The notes: generated by a model from the letters alone, not told the origin. Numbered from the stretch's first letter, positions 34,485-43,388 are shown. The stretch: DNA of 64,000 nucleotides from Kibdelosporangium persicum (GCF_013280595.1 NZ_JAAATY010000023.1:1-64000); one strand, 5' to 3'. Program-made: numbers and translations.

Positions 34485-35255
34485 GTGCGCAAGACCGTGG
34501 TGATCAGTGGCGGGACGAACGGTATGGGCCGTGCGACGGCACTTGCGCGGATCGCGCGCGGCGACCGTGTCATCGTGATCGGCAGTGATCCCGCCAAAAC
34601 CGTGGAGGGCGCCAGGTTTCTGCAAGCCGATCTCTCCTCGGTGCCGGAGGTTGTGCGCGTCGCGGGCGAGATCGACGGACCGGTCGACGCCCTTGCCCTG
34701 TTCGCCAACCGGATCCAGCCCAAGCGCGTCGAGACCGCCGAAGGACTGGAGTACACGTTCGCGCTGTACTACCTGAGCCGCTACCTGCTCGGCGAGCTGC
34801 TCACGCCCCAGTTGGAGGCCAGCCCGGCGCCGGTGATCATCAACGTGGCCGGGGTGGGCACCAAGGCGGGCCGGATCCACTGGGACGACCTGCACCTGGA
34901 ACGCAAGTACAGCGTGGTCCGGGCGCAGTTGCAGGCCGGGCGGGCGAACGACCTGCTGGGGGTGTCGTTCGCCGCGGCACAGCGCCGTACCCGGTACGTG
35001 CTCTACCACCCGGGATTCACCCGCAGCGGCAGTGACAACCCGGTGATCAAGCTGCTCGCCCGGTTCTTCGGCCGGCCGGTCGCCCAGTCCGTCCAGCCCG
35101 TCGTCGACTGGATCTCGAAGCCGCCCGCGGAGCCGTTGACGGCTAGAGATCGAGAAAAGCCTGTTCCGTTGTCGTTGCGGACGTTGTCGCCTGACGACGC
35201 CGCTCGTCTCGCCGCGCGTACCAGCGGCTTACCAGCGCTGTCAGGCCTGACGTGA
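34485..35255 (+). CDS. Short-chain dehydrogenase/reductase-like protein (atypical active site)
   Basis: A 256-aa Rossmann protein. The cofactor loop SGGTNGMGRATALARIARGDRVIVIGSD is clear, and NVAGVGT follows strand 5. The usual Tyr-x-x-x-Lys is not evident: the region where YxxxKxAN is expected reads LQAGRANDLLG, so catalysis may differ or be lost. GTG 34485 follows AGGAGAG. It is divergent from the HxlR regulator that probably controls it. Its 3' end overlaps the convergent MFS gene by 113 bp, far more than the usual few bases, and both reading frames look intact there. Confidence 0.72.
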   Translation: MRKTVVISGGTNGMGRATALARIARGDRVIVIGSDPAKTVEGARFLQADLSSVPEVVRVAGEIDGPVDALALFANRIQPKRVETAEGLEYTFALYYLSRYLLGELLTPQLEASPAPVIINVAGVGTKAGRIHWDDLHLERKYSVVRAQLQAGRANDLLGVSFAAAQRRTRYVLYHPGFTRSGSDNPVIKLLARFFGRPVAQSVQPVVDWISKPPAEPLTARDREKPVPLSLRTLSPDDAARLAARTSGLPALSGLT

Positions 35256-36384
35256 CCATGGCGGCGGCCTGCAGGTCGAGCAGCGCGGTCAGGCTCCACG
35301 CGTCGGCCAGCGGGCCCGCCACCAGCATGCCGACCACCTGGCACGCGGCCATCAGCGCGATCGAGGTGGCCACGATCCGGCCGGACCGTTCCGGCCCGCC
35401 GACGGTCTGCAGAATCGTGAACGTGCCGGACATGACGAAGACACTCGGCGCGCCCGCGACGCCGAACAGGACGAAGTAGACCGTCAGGCCGGTGGTCAGC
35501 GCGGGCATGTTCCAGACCGCGAACAGCAGCAGACCGATGCCGATCCCGCCGAACGCGCACATGCTCTCCGGCGCCATCCGCCGGGCCACGGACGCGATCA
35601 CCAGGCCCGCCACCAGCCCGCCGATCGCCTGGACGCCCCGCAACAGCCCGACCGCCGCCTCGCCGTGGGCCAGCGGGCCGGTCACGAACAGCACGAACAG
35701 AACCAGGAACATGCCCTGTGCGAAGGAGGACACGACCAGCATCAGCCCGACCAACCGCAATCGCCGGGCACGCCAGAACTCCCTGAGCCCGTCCAGCCAC
35801 GCCCGCACGATCGGCTCCCGCGCCACGGCCTGCCCGTTCACCACGTCGAACCGCCGCACCAGGAACGCCGCCGCGATCGCCATCGCGGCCAGGTAGACGA
35901 GAAGCACCGCGGACAGACCACCGGTCGCCAGCACTATCCCGCCGAGGGAACTGCCGACCAGTCGTGCGGCGCTGGCGTTGAATCCCGTCAGCCCGTTCGC
36001 GGCGACGATCCGGTCCCGGTCGACCAGTTGCGGCAGCAACGCGGTCCGCGCGGGTTCGAACAGGGTCGCGGCGGAGGACTGGGCCACCATCACGGTGAAG
36101 ACCAACCAGATCGGCGGCCCAGGCAGCAGCAGCGGCACCACGCTGACCGCCTGCCCGAGACAGACCAGCCATAACGTCCGGCGCCGGTCCCATCGGTCGG
36201 CCACGAACCCCGCCAGCGGGCTGAGCAGGACGATCGGCAGGACACCCGCCGCCATGGTCACCGAGGTCGACCCGGCCGAGCCCGTCGCCTGGTAGATGTG
36301 GACGGGCAACGCGATCTGCAGCATCCACTCGGCGATCTCGGAGAACAGGCTCGCGAGCCACAGCCGAGCGAATGCCCTGGTCAT
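35143..36384 (-). CDS. MFS transporter (drug efflux-like)
   Basis: A 413-aa protein with 12 predicted helices. The loop 2-3 motif GFVADRWDRRRTLWLV is the major facilitator signature; FARLWLASLFSEIAEWMLQIALPVHIYQATGSA is typical of the Bcr/MdfA-type and enterobactin-exporter-like subgroup. The C-terminal cytoplasmic tail (RRDERRRQATTSATTTEQAFLDL) lies wholly within the 113-bp overlap with the SDR gene. ATG 36384 overlaps the stop of the upstream ArsR-like regulator (ATGA). The pair is therefore a repressor-efflux operon, probably controlled by the operator at 36980. Confidence 0.87.
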   Translation of the reverse strand: MTRAFARLWLASLFSEIAEWMLQIALPVHIYQATGSAGSTSVTMAAGVLPIVLLSPLAGFVADRWDRRRTLWLVCLGQAVSVVPLLLPGPPIWLVFTVMVAQSSAATLFEPARTALLPQLVDRDRIVAANGLTGFNASAARLVGSSLGGIVLATGGLSAVLLVYLAAMAIAAAFLVRRFDVVNGQAVAREPIVRAWLDGLREFWRARRLRLVGLMLVVSSFAQGMFLVLFVLFVTGPLAHGEAAVGLLRGVQAIGGLVAGLVIASVARRMAPESMCAFGGIGIGLLLFAVWNMPALTTGLTVYFVLFGVAGAPSVFVMSGTFTILQTVGGPERSGRIVATSIALMAACQVVGMLVAGPLADAWSLTALLDLQAAAMVTSGLTALVSRWYARRDERRRQATTSATTTEQAFLDL

Positions 36385-36968
36385 GAGCTGGGTTTCGGGT
36401 CGGCCTCGATCCTGGGGAACGCGCGCCACGAGGCATGCACCGGCCGGGCGTCCGGGGGCGCCTCCTTTCTGATGGCCGCCACGTACGGCCTGATCAGCGC
36501 GTCCATCGCGGCGGTCAGCTCGGACAGCTCGGCCGCCGTGACGCGCAGGGTGTACGTGTTCATGCCCGAGACCTGCTGCCAGTCCCGTTCGAGCGCATCG
36601 ACGGATTCGACGAACCGCTGGGTGAGCGACTGCTCGTGCGCGATGGTCGTGCCCAGCACCGCCAGCTGTGCGGCTCTGGTCGTGGCGTCGCCGTCGAACT
36701 CGCCGAGATCGAGCCCGACTTGGGTGGCCCGCCAGGGCTTGTCCCGGCCGTTGCCACCCTCAGCACGTTCGACGAGGCCGAGGCTCGCGAGGTGGCGCAG
36801 GTGCCAGCTGCAGTTGGAGGCGGTCGATCCCACTGCCGTCGCGCATTCACTCGCCGTGCGTGGGCCGACTGCCATCAGGTAGTTCAGCAGCTCGGCGCGC
36901 AGCGGATGGGCCAACGCCCGCATCAGCTCGACGTCACGCACTCGCATCCGGGGAGGCAGTTCGGCCAT
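36381..36968 (-). CDS. ArsR-type helix-turn-helix regulator of the MFS pump
   Basis: A 195-aa protein. An N-terminal ArsR/HTH_20-like winged helix (about 12-85: DVELMRALAHPLRAELLNYLMAVGPRTASECATAVGSTASNCSWHLRHLASLGLVERA) is followed by a helical C-terminal half of unknown ligand. Metal-binding Cys pairs of classic ArsR are not seen. ATG 36968 is preferred over GTG 36971, with GAGGTG upstream. It lies 12 bp from a strong symmetric operator and overlaps the MFS gene by four bases. Confidence 0.85.
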   Translation of the reverse strand: MAELPPRMRVRDVELMRALAHPLRAELLNYLMAVGPRTASECATAVGSTASNCSWHLRHLASLGLVERAEGGNGRDKPWRATQVGLDLGEFDGDATTRAAQLAVLGTTIAHEQSLTQRFVESVDALERDWQQVSGMNTYTLRVTAAELSELTAAMDALIRPYVAAIRKEAPPDARPVHASWRAFPRIEADPKPSS

Positions 36969-36979
36969 CACACCTCACT

Positions 36980-37009
36980 TGAAAGGATTCTTTCGAAAGT
37001 GTCCTTTCA
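36980..37009. promoter_or_regulatory. Symmetric operator upstream of the ArsR-like/MFS operon
   Basis: TGAAAGGA-N2-CTTTCGAAAG-N2-TCCTTTCA is symmetric at 26 of 30 positions, with a perfect 10-bp centre. It is placed 12 bp before the regulator's ATG, which suggests repression of its own operon. Confidence 0.7.
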
Positions 37010-37029
37010 CGTCGGCGGGAAGTCAACCC

Positions 37030-37341
37030 TCACGGCACGCCGAGCAGGCGGAGCATTGCCGCGGTGCCTGCCGCGGCGAGGACGACGAGGACAAACGGTG
37101 CCTTGCGCCACGCGAGAATCCCGCCGACCAGAACGCCCGCGGTCCTGGCGTACCCGGCGAAGCCGTGGTTCTCGATCAAGGTCGAGGTCGCGACGAGCGC
37201 TGCGAAGAGCACGGCCACGCCGATGACCATGAGCGTCTCGACTCGGGGGGAGATCTCCACACGGGCCCGCAGGGCCGGTCCGGCGACACGGAAGGCGAAC
37301 GTGCCCGCGCCGAGCACGACAACAGCCAGGACCAACATCAT
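37030..37341 (-). CDS. azlD: AzlD-family branched-chain amino-acid exporter subunit
   Basis: A 103-aa membrane protein with three or four helices (AzlD fold): VLGAGTFAFRVAGPALRARVEISPRVETLMVIGVAVLFAALVATSTLIE. AzlD works with AzlC to export branched-chain amino acids or analogues. Its start overlaps the azlC stop (ATGA at 37338-37341). It is followed downstream by the ArsR-like operon, 61 bp away. Confidence 0.88.
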   Translation of the reverse strand: MMLVLAVVVLGAGTFAFRVAGPALRARVEISPRVETLMVIGVAVLFAALVATSTLIENHGFAGYARTAGVLVGGILAWRKAPFVLVVLAAAGTAAMLRLLGVP

Positions 37342-38018
37342 GAGGCGACCTTCTCTCCACCGAGGCTGGCCACGACGCCCACCAGCGCCAGCAGCACCGG
37401 GACACCCGGGGTGACGAACGGCGCCGTCGCCAGCGCGATGGCCACGCCGACAGCGGCGGCCCGGCGTGTCGGCCCGTCCTTCAACGACGGCAGGACAAGC
37501 GCGAGCAGGACGGCGGGAAAGGCCGCGTCGAGCCCGAAGGCGTCGGTGTCGCCGATGACCGTTCCGCCGAACGCGCCGAGCAGGGTGCCGATGTTCCAGC
37601 ACACGAACAAGCCGATGCCGCACATCCAGAACACCGCTCGTCGCTTGCCCGGGTCCTGTTGTGCCATCGCGAACGCCGCGGTTTCGTCGGTGGTCACGTG
37701 GCTGCCGAGCAGGCGCCGCGGCCAGCCGTCGCCGAAGACGTCGCCCACGGCGAAACCGAGGGGGAGCAGCCGGGTGTTCACCAGCAGACCGGTGAGCACG
37801 GCCGCGAAGAGGTTGCCGCCCGAGACGATGATCGCCACGAACATGAACTGGGCGGCGCCGGCGAACACGACCACCGACATGAGCATCGGCAGCCACACCG
37901 GCAGGCCCGAGCTGACCGTGATCGCGCCGAACGACGCGCCGACAAAAGCGCAGGCCACGCAGACCAGCGCGACATCTCGCGCCAGTTCTCGATCCAGGGT
38001 TCTCCATAACGAACGCAT
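37338..38018 (-). CDS. azlC: AzlC-family branched-chain amino-acid exporter subunit
   Basis: A 226-aa polytopic protein. AzlC marks are VACAFVGASFGAITVSSGLPVWLPMLMSVVVFAGAAQFMFVAII, LLVNTRLLPLGFAVGD and the TTDETAAFAM segment. It is the larger half of the AzlCD exporter and is coupled to azlD. It is divergent from an XRE/cupin regulator with 55 bp between the starts, a common arrangement. TTGACA lies on its strand in the shared region, close to the start codon. Confidence 0.9.
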   Translation of the reverse strand: MRSLWRTLDRELARDVALVCVACAFVGASFGAITVSSGLPVWLPMLMSVVVFAGAAQFMFVAIIVSGGNLFAAVLTGLLVNTRLLPLGFAVGDVFGDGWPRRLLGSHVTTDETAAFAMAQQDPGKRRAVFWMCGIGLFVCWNIGTLLGAFGGTVIGDTDAFGLDAAFPAVLLALVLPSLKDGPTRRAAAVGVAIALATAPFVTPGVPVLLALVGVVASLGGEKVAS

Positions 38019-38073
38019 CGACCGCTATGGTGAACAGGAGGCAAAACGTTTGTCAAGTCGAACGCGCGTACCG

Positions 38074-38652
38074 ATGGAGCGAACGATGGACCAGAATCCG
38101 GCCCCGCTGTCGGTGATCTCCGTGATCGCGACGTCCCTGCAGCGCGAACGCCGCCGCGCGGGACTGTCCCTGGCGGAGCTCGCGCGCCGGGCCGGCGTGG
38201 CCAAGTCGACCCTGTCCCAGCTGGAGTCCGGCACCGGCAACCCGAGCATCGAAACCCTGTGGGCGCTGTGCGTCGCTCTCGACGTGACGTTCGCGCAACT
38301 GGTCGAACCGCCGGAGCCGAAGGTGCACGTGATCCGCGCGGACGAAGGGTCGACCATCGCGGCCGAGCACGCCGAGTACGTCGCCAAGGTTCTCTCGGCC
38401 TCGCCGCCGAACGCGCGGCGCGACCTGTACCTGATCACCGCGCAGCCCGGCACGGTCCGGGAAGCGGCGCCGCACCGCTCGGGTACGTACGAGCACGTCG
38501 TGCTCAGCGTCGGCCGTGCCCTCGTCGGCGTGCAGGGCAATCCTGTGGAGATCGGGCCCGGTGACTACATCGGTTACCCGGCGGACGTTCCGCACGTCTT
38601 CGAGGCGCTTGAACCCGACACTGTGGCGGTCATGGTCTCCGAGCACGTCTGA
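38074..38652 (+). CDS. XRE-family regulator with C-terminal cupin sensor domain
   Basis: A 192-aa protein. The XRE HTH spans about 18-72 (IATSLQRERRRAGLSLAELARRAGVAKSTLSQLESGTGNPSIETLWALCVAL). A cupin beta-barrel spans 115-190 (GTYEHVVLSVGRALVGVQGNPVEIGPGDYIGYPADVPHVFEAL). The cupin probably binds the effector, plausibly an amino acid given the divergent azlCD exporter. ATG 38074 and ATG 38086 are both possible. Control of azlCD is inferred from arrangement only. Confidence 0.88.
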   Translation: MERTMDQNPAPLSVISVIATSLQRERRRAGLSLAELARRAGVAKSTLSQLESGTGNPSIETLWALCVALDVTFAQLVEPPEPKVHVIRADEGSTIAAEHAEYVAKVLSASPPNARRDLYLITAQPGTVREAAPHRSGTYEHVVLSVGRALVGVQGNPVEIGPGDYIGYPADVPHVFEALEPDTVAVMVSEHV

Positions 38653-38662
38653 GGCCGCCTGG

Positions 38663-38687
38663 ACGCCGTGTTAACGTTTTACGGCGT
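38663..38687. promoter_or_regulatory. Inverted repeat upstream of TetR gene 38707
   Basis: ACGCCGT-N11-ACGGCGT encloses GTTAACGTTTT, 20 bp upstream of the GTG start of the TetR gene. A likely autoregulatory operator. Confidence 0.55.
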
Positions 38688-38706
38688 AATGCGTTAGGAG
38701 TGGCGA

Positions 38707-39504
38707 GTGGTTGTCTACGCGGGGCAGGGCGAGAACAAGCGGACCATGGCCCTGCTGTGGCGGGCGCACGGGGTGATCGAGGAGAAGGTCAGCCCGGGGC
38801 CGAAACAGCAGCTGAGCGTGGACGAGATCGTCGAGGCGGCGATCGAACTCGCCGACTCCGAAGGCATGCCCGCGGTGTCCATGCGTACGGTCGGCAAGCT
38901 GCTCGGCCGTAGCGGAATGGCGTTGTACACCTACGTGCCCAGCAAGAGCGAACTCGTCGACCTGATGTACGACCACGCGCTCGGTGAACTGCCGACCGAG
39001 TACGACTTGTCCGTGGGCTGGCGGCAGGCGGTCGTCGCCTGGGCGCACGACTACTGGGCCTTCTTCCTGCGGCATCCCTGGGTGTTGCAGGTCTCGTCGG
39101 CCCGTCCGGTGCTGGGGCCCAACGAGTTCGCGTCCGTCGACACGCTGGTGCGCCTGCTCGACGGCATTGGCCTGCCGGCGCTGCGGCAGCGCCGGATCGT
39201 CGGCACGTTGACCAACTTCGTCCGTGGGGCCGCGCGGATGATCGCGGAATCCCGGCAGGCTCCGGGAGCGACCGGGGTGTCCGACGACGAATGGTGGTAC
39301 GCGCGGTCGGCCGCGCTCCAGGAGGTCGTGCCCGACCTGGCCGAGCGCTTCCCGTCGGTGATCCGGGTGGAGAGCGAGGGCGCGACGCCGTCCGACGAGG
39401 ACGACGACACCCCGTACCTGGAACGTGAGGCGACAGCGACGTTCAAGGCCGGCCTGACGGTACTGCTCGACGGCATCGAAACCGCCATCACCCAATCCTC
39501 GTGA
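38707..39504 (+). CDS. TetR-family regulator with TetR_C-type effector domain
   Basis: A 265-aa protein. The HTH is at about 35-82 (LSVDEIVEAAIELADSEGMPAVSMRTVGKLLGRSGMALYTYVPSKSELVDLM), preceded by an N-terminal arm of 30 residues. The C-terminal domain is long and acidic near 230. This layout is closer to classic tetracycline-type repressors than to AcrR. It starts with GTG at 38707, after GGAGTG. Its TGA (39502-39504) lies inside palindromic repeat copy C. No obvious target gene adjoins it. Confidence 0.85.
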   Translation: MVVYAGQGENKRTMALLWRAHGVIEEKVSPGPKQQLSVDEIVEAAIELADSEGMPAVSMRTVGKLLGRSGMALYTYVPSKSELVDLMYDHALGELPTEYDLSVGWRQAVVAWAHDYWAFFLRHPWVLQVSSARPVLGPNEFASVDTLVRLLDGIGLPALRQRRIVGTLTNFVRGAARMIAESRQAPGATGVSDDEWWYARSAALQEVVPDLAERFPSVIRVESEGATPSDEDDDTPYLEREATATFKAGLTVLLDGIETAITQSS

Positions 39505-39544
39505 GTGTTTATCCGTGTTCTAACCCGGATAAACACTCACGAGG
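39497..39544. repeat. Palindromic repeat, copy C (19-bp perfect stem)
   Basis: Arms 39497-39515 and 39526-39544 share the core CTCGTGAGTGTTTATCCG; the loop is TGTTCTAACC. It sits between convergent genes, gives the TetR gene its stop codon, and would be transcribed from both sides. A G-run follows the right arm. Confidence 0.85.
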
Positions 39545-39556
39545 GGGATGGGGCTG

Positions 39557-42500
39557 TTATGAGCGCCAGTGCTCGGCCAACGCCCTGGCATCACGATCCA
39601 GCAGCGCGGCGACTTCCTTGTCGGACACGGTCAACCGGACGTCGATGCGGAACCCGGTGAGGACCACCGAGGCCGCGTGTTTGTGTCCCGCCGCCGCCAG
39701 TTGCTCGGCGCGGTCGACCAACGGAACCAGGTCCGCCTCGCGTTCCGGCGCGAACCGCCGGATCAGGGACCGCAGATCATCGGCCGATGTCCGTACCGTG
39801 AAAGCGATCCGGTACAGCGACGTACGTCCGGCCTTGTCGACGGCACTGACCTCGATGACGTGCGCACCGAGCGCCAGCTTGTGCAGCGACAACGTCCCGG
39901 CCTCCAGCGGCGCCCCGTCCAGCGTGGCCTTGCCGTACACCAGGCCCGATCCGGCGTCCGTGGCGTTCCACGTGACCGGGATCTGTTGGGAGGAGCCGTA
40001 CACGCCACCCGGATCGATCCCGGTGAAGGACAACGCGGGCGACGACGTGTCGACCTTGATCTCCGCCGTGCGTTCTCCTTCGACGTTGCCCGAGATGTCC
40101 GTCGACCGGTACCGCACGACATGCGCCCCGTCACCGGACACCGCGAACGGTGCGGTGTAGGCAGTCCACGCGCCACCGTCCACACTGTACTCGGTGGACG
40201 CGACAGCCGAGTCGTCGTCGGCCGTGAGGCTGACGGTCGGAGCGGTCAGGTACCAGCCGTCCTTGCCGTCCGGCGCGGCCACCGAGTGCGAGGTCCGCGG
40301 CGCCTGCTTGTCGACGATCCCGTTGCCCACGAACGTCATCGAGTCCAGGTCGAACGGGCTCGGCTGGCTGCCGCGGAACACCATGAACAGCTCGGTGGTC
40401 CCGGCCGGCCTGGTGATGTCCACGGCGGGCAGCAGCACGTAGTTGTCCCAGCCGCCGGTGCTCGGCACGGGCACGTTCGCGATCAGCTGACCCGTGGCCG
40501 ACCCGGCCCGCAGTTCGACCGAACCGCCGCCGGTCGGCGACGAGACCCGCAGCCGGACCTGGTCGATGCCGGTGAAGTTGACCGGCGTGAACGAGATCCA
40601 GTCGCCGTCGGAGATGTCGCCGATCCGCCGCCCGGACTCGGCTCCGGCCTGCGAGACGATCCGGATGCCCGACGAGTTGGTGTAGTACTCGGCCTGCTTG
40701 TGCTTGGGCTGCAACACATGCGTGGCCCTGGAGGTCAACGGCGGCACGCCCTGGCTGCCGTTGTCGGTGTAGGACGCGTCCACCGAGTAGAAGATGTTCG
40801 CGTCGGCGTGCCCGGAGTCCAGCACGGTCGGGAACGATCCCTGACACGCCTTGATCGGGTCCGTCGGGTGGGCGTGCGAATCATGGCCCAGAGCCGGGCT
40901 GACGGTGACCTTGGCGCAGTCGATCCGGTCGTCCTCGGGGTCGGTGACCTTGATGTCGAACGGGATCCGGTCGCCGAAGTCGAAGAACCCGCCGTGCAAC
41001 GGCTTGGTGATCGCCACGGTCGGTGCCGTGTTGCCGACCGACACGGTGACGTTGGTCGACCCGGACTTCCCGGTCGCGTCCGTCACCTCCAAGTGCACGT
41101 TGTGCGCGCCCCGTGCGGTGAAGGTGTGCGTGGGGTTGGCCTCGGTCGACGTGCCGCCGTCGCCGAACGTCCACTTGTACGTCACGGCCGTGCCCTCCGG
41201 GTCGGTCGACCCGGCGCTGGAGAACTTCACCTCCAGCGGCACGCCACCCGATGAGGGCGTCGCCGTGGCCTTGGCGATGGGCCGGCGGTTGCCCTGCGAG
41301 TAGTCGATCCGGTAGAGGCCGGAGTCGGGGTTGTCACGGCCGTAACCGCCGCCCCATTCCAGCAGGTACATCGCGCCGTCCGGACCGAACCGCATGTCCA
41401 TCGGCGCCAGCGTGGTCTGGCTGGTGTACCACGGGTCGATCTTCAGCAGCGACCCGGCGGAGTCCAGGTTGAAGGTGAAGATCCTGTTGCGGGCCCATTC
41501 GTAGAAGAACGGCTTGCCGTCGTAGTACACCGGGAACTTGCGCTCCGACTGCAGGTTCGGGTCGAACCGGTAGACCGGCCCGGCCATCGGCGCGCCGCCA
41601 CCGGTCGCCAGCTCGGGGAACTCCGGCGAGGCGCCGTAGCCGTACCAGACGTCGGCCGCGATCGCCGCGGGCAGATCGGTCAGCCCGGTGTTGTTCGGCG
41701 AGTCGTTCTTCAACGCCGCACAGTCGAACTTCGCGCCGGATGTGCTGGTGGCGAAGTCGAAGTCGTTGTACGGGATGTTGTTCGCCACGCAGTACGGCCA
41801 GCCGTAGAAGCCGGGGGAGCGGATGACGTTCCACTCCACCTTGCCGTCCGGACCGCGGGTCTCGTCGGCCGTGCGGGCGTCGGGCCCGTAGTCGGCCATG
41901 TAGAGGGTGCCGTCGGTGTCCACGGTGAACCGGAACGGGTTGCGGAAGCCCATCGCGTAGATCTCCGGCCGGGTCTTCGCGGTGCCCGGCGCGAACATGT
42001 TGCCCGCCGGGATGGAGTAGCCACCGGCTGCTTCCGGCTTGACGCGCAGGATCTTGCCGCGCAGGTCGTTGGTGTTGGCCGATGTCCGCTGCGCGTCGAA
42101 CAGGTCCCGGCCGGGCCGCTCGTCGATCGGCGCGTACCCGCTGGACTGGAACGGGTTGGTGTCGTCGCCGACGCCGATGTACAGGTTGCCGTTCGGCCCG
42201 AACGTCAGGTACCCGCCGGTGTGCCCCGGTTCCTCCTTGCGGGACGCGGGCACCTCGATGATCTTCACCTCGGACGCCGGGTCGATGTGGTTGCCGTGCG
42301 CGGTGAACCGCGACACCCGGTTGATCTCCTCGGTGCCCGGTGGCGAGTAGTAGACGTAGAGCCAGTTGTTGGTGGCGAACGCCGGGTCGACCGTGATGCC
42401 GACGATGCCGTCCTCACCGCCCGAGTACACCGGCAGTTCCAGGGCGACCGGCGTGGTCCCGGTGGCCGGGTCGAAGACCTTGATCTGGCCGAGGATCTCG

Positions 42501-43378
42501 GTGTAGTACACCCGGCCGTCCGGAGCCACGGTCAACGCGGTCGGCGCCTTGGTGTTGGTGTCCAGCGGAACCTTCTCGAACGCACTGTCCACAGTGGCCG
42601 AGCAGTCGGACGGCACGGCCTTCGCCGCGGTCCGGACGCCGCCGAGCAGGTGCTGGGCGAACAACGGTTCGCTGTACGCGCCCTGCGGGTGGCCCATCGC
42701 GGTGGACCAGACCTTGCTCAGGCCGACGTCCCGGCACCACGAGATCGGGTGGTCGGCGCCCATCGCGTCCGGGCCCGGGTTGTACGTCCGCTCGTCCGCG
42801 GTCACCAGGACATGGGCCTTGCCGCGGATGTTCTGGTCGAAGTTGTACCACTCCTCGGCCCGCTGCCAGCGGTCCGGCAGGCCCGCGGTCGACGCGTGCT
42901 GCTTGTCGGCGACCTTGGCCGTTCCCTGCAGCACGCCGGGGGAGTGGCTGGGCATGTGGGCGCCCGCGTTGACCAGTTCGTCCCACCACGGGAAGGTCGA
43001 CTCGATGCCCATGTCGGTGGCGTTGTGGATGGCCGCGATCCCGCCGCCGTTGGCCACGTACTTCTGGACGGCCTGCCGCTGCGCCTCGGTGTCCCAGACC
43101 ATGCCCGAGGTCTGGAACATGATCACGACCTGGAAGCCCGCGAGGTTCGCGTCGGTGAACGCCGAGGCGTCCTCGGTGTGCACCACTTCGAAGTTGTTGT
43201 CGGCGGCGAGCTGTTTGAACAGCGCCACACCGGCCGGGATGGAGTCGTGCCGGTAGCCGGCGGTCTTGGTGAACAACAGGGCCCGGAACTCCGGTGCGGC
43301 CTGTGCTTGTGCCATCACGGGGAGAAGACCGAGTGCCAGTAACACCGCGGCCAGGACCGCGGTCACGCGTCTGCGCAT
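39557..43378 (-). CDS. Large secreted ThuA / glucose-sorbosone dehydrogenase-like / PKD / CBM6-like protein
   Basis: A 1273-aa secreted protein. A signal peptide (1-28, cleaved after AQAQAA) precedes a ThuA domain (about 32-245: ALLFTKTAGYRHDSIPAG, GGGIAAIHNATD). A beta-propeller of the soluble glucose/sorbosone dehydrogenase type spans about 275-695 (GEDGIVGITVDPAF, GHTGGYLTFGPNGNLYIGVGDD, MGFRNPFRF). A PKD domain follows at about 705-790 (GTAVTYKWTFGDGGTSTEANPTHTFTARG). Beyond that are a CBM6-like module (about 890-1010), an Ig/OmpL47-like repeat (1050-1100) and a helical tail. ThuA proteins act on 3-keto sugars. The operon with a sugar importer suggests extracellular sugar oxidation; the substrate is unknown. 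It lies 10 bp after the TIM-barrel gene. Confidence 0.85.
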   Translation of the reverse strand: MRRRVTAVLAAVLLALGLLPVMAQAQAAPEFRALLFTKTAGYRHDSIPAGVALFKQLAADNNFEVVHTEDASAFTDANLAGFQVVIMFQTSGMVWDTEAQRQAVQKYVANGGGIAAIHNATDMGIESTFPWWDELVNAGAHMPSHSPGVLQGTAKVADKQHASTAGLPDRWQRAEEWYNFDQNIRGKAHVLVTADERTYNPGPDAMGADHPISWCRDVGLSKVWSTAMGHPQGAYSEPLFAQHLLGGVRTAAKAVPSDCSATVDSAFEKVPLDTNTKAPTALTVAPDGRVYYTEILGQIKVFDPATGTTPVALELPVYSGGEDGIVGITVDPAFATNNWLYVYYSPPGTEEINRVSRFTAHGNHIDPASEVKIIEVPASRKEEPGHTGGYLTFGPNGNLYIGVGDDTNPFQSSGYAPIDERPGRDLFDAQRTSANTNDLRGKILRVKPEAAGGYSIPAGNMFAPGTAKTRPEIYAMGFRNPFRFTVDTDGTLYMADYGPDARTADETRGPDGKVEWNVIRSPGFYGWPYCVANNIPYNDFDFATSTSGAKFDCAALKNDSPNNTGLTDLPAAIAADVWYGYGASPEFPELATGGGAPMAGPVYRFDPNLQSERKFPVYYDGKPFFYEWARNRIFTFNLDSAGSLLKIDPWYTSQTTLAPMDMRFGPDGAMYLLEWGGGYGRDNPDSGLYRIDYSQGNRRPIAKATATPSSGGVPLEVKFSSAGSTDPEGTAVTYKWTFGDGGTSTEANPTHTFTARGAHNVHLEVTDATGKSGSTNVTVSVGNTAPTVAITKPLHGGFFDFGDRIPFDIKVTDPEDDRIDCAKVTVSPALGHDSHAHPTDPIKACQGSFPTVLDSGHADANIFYSVDASYTDNGSQGVPPLTSRATHVLQPKHKQAEYYTNSSGIRIVSQAGAESGRRIGDISDGDWISFTPVNFTGIDQVRLRVSSPTGGGSVELRAGSATGQLIANVPVPSTGGWDNYVLLPAVDITRPAGTTELFMVFRGSQPSPFDLDSMTFVGNGIVDKQAPRTSHSVAAPDGKDGWYLTAPTVSLTADDDSAVASTEYSVDGGAWTAYTAPFAVSGDGAHVVRYRSTDISGNVEGERTAEIKVDTSSPALSFTGIDPGGVYGSSQQIPVTWNATDAGSGLVYGKATLDGAPLEAGTLSLHKLALGAHVIEVSAVDKAGRTSLYRIAFTVRTSADDLRSLIRRFAPEREADLVPLVDRAEQLAAAGHKHAASVVLTGFRIDVRLTVSDKEVAALLDRDARALAEHWRS

Positions 43379-43388
43379 GTGGGTGTCC

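Noticed and set aside
2383-39544. CRISPR-like repeats
   Set aside because: The three palindromes are kilobases apart with no spacer array or cas genes.
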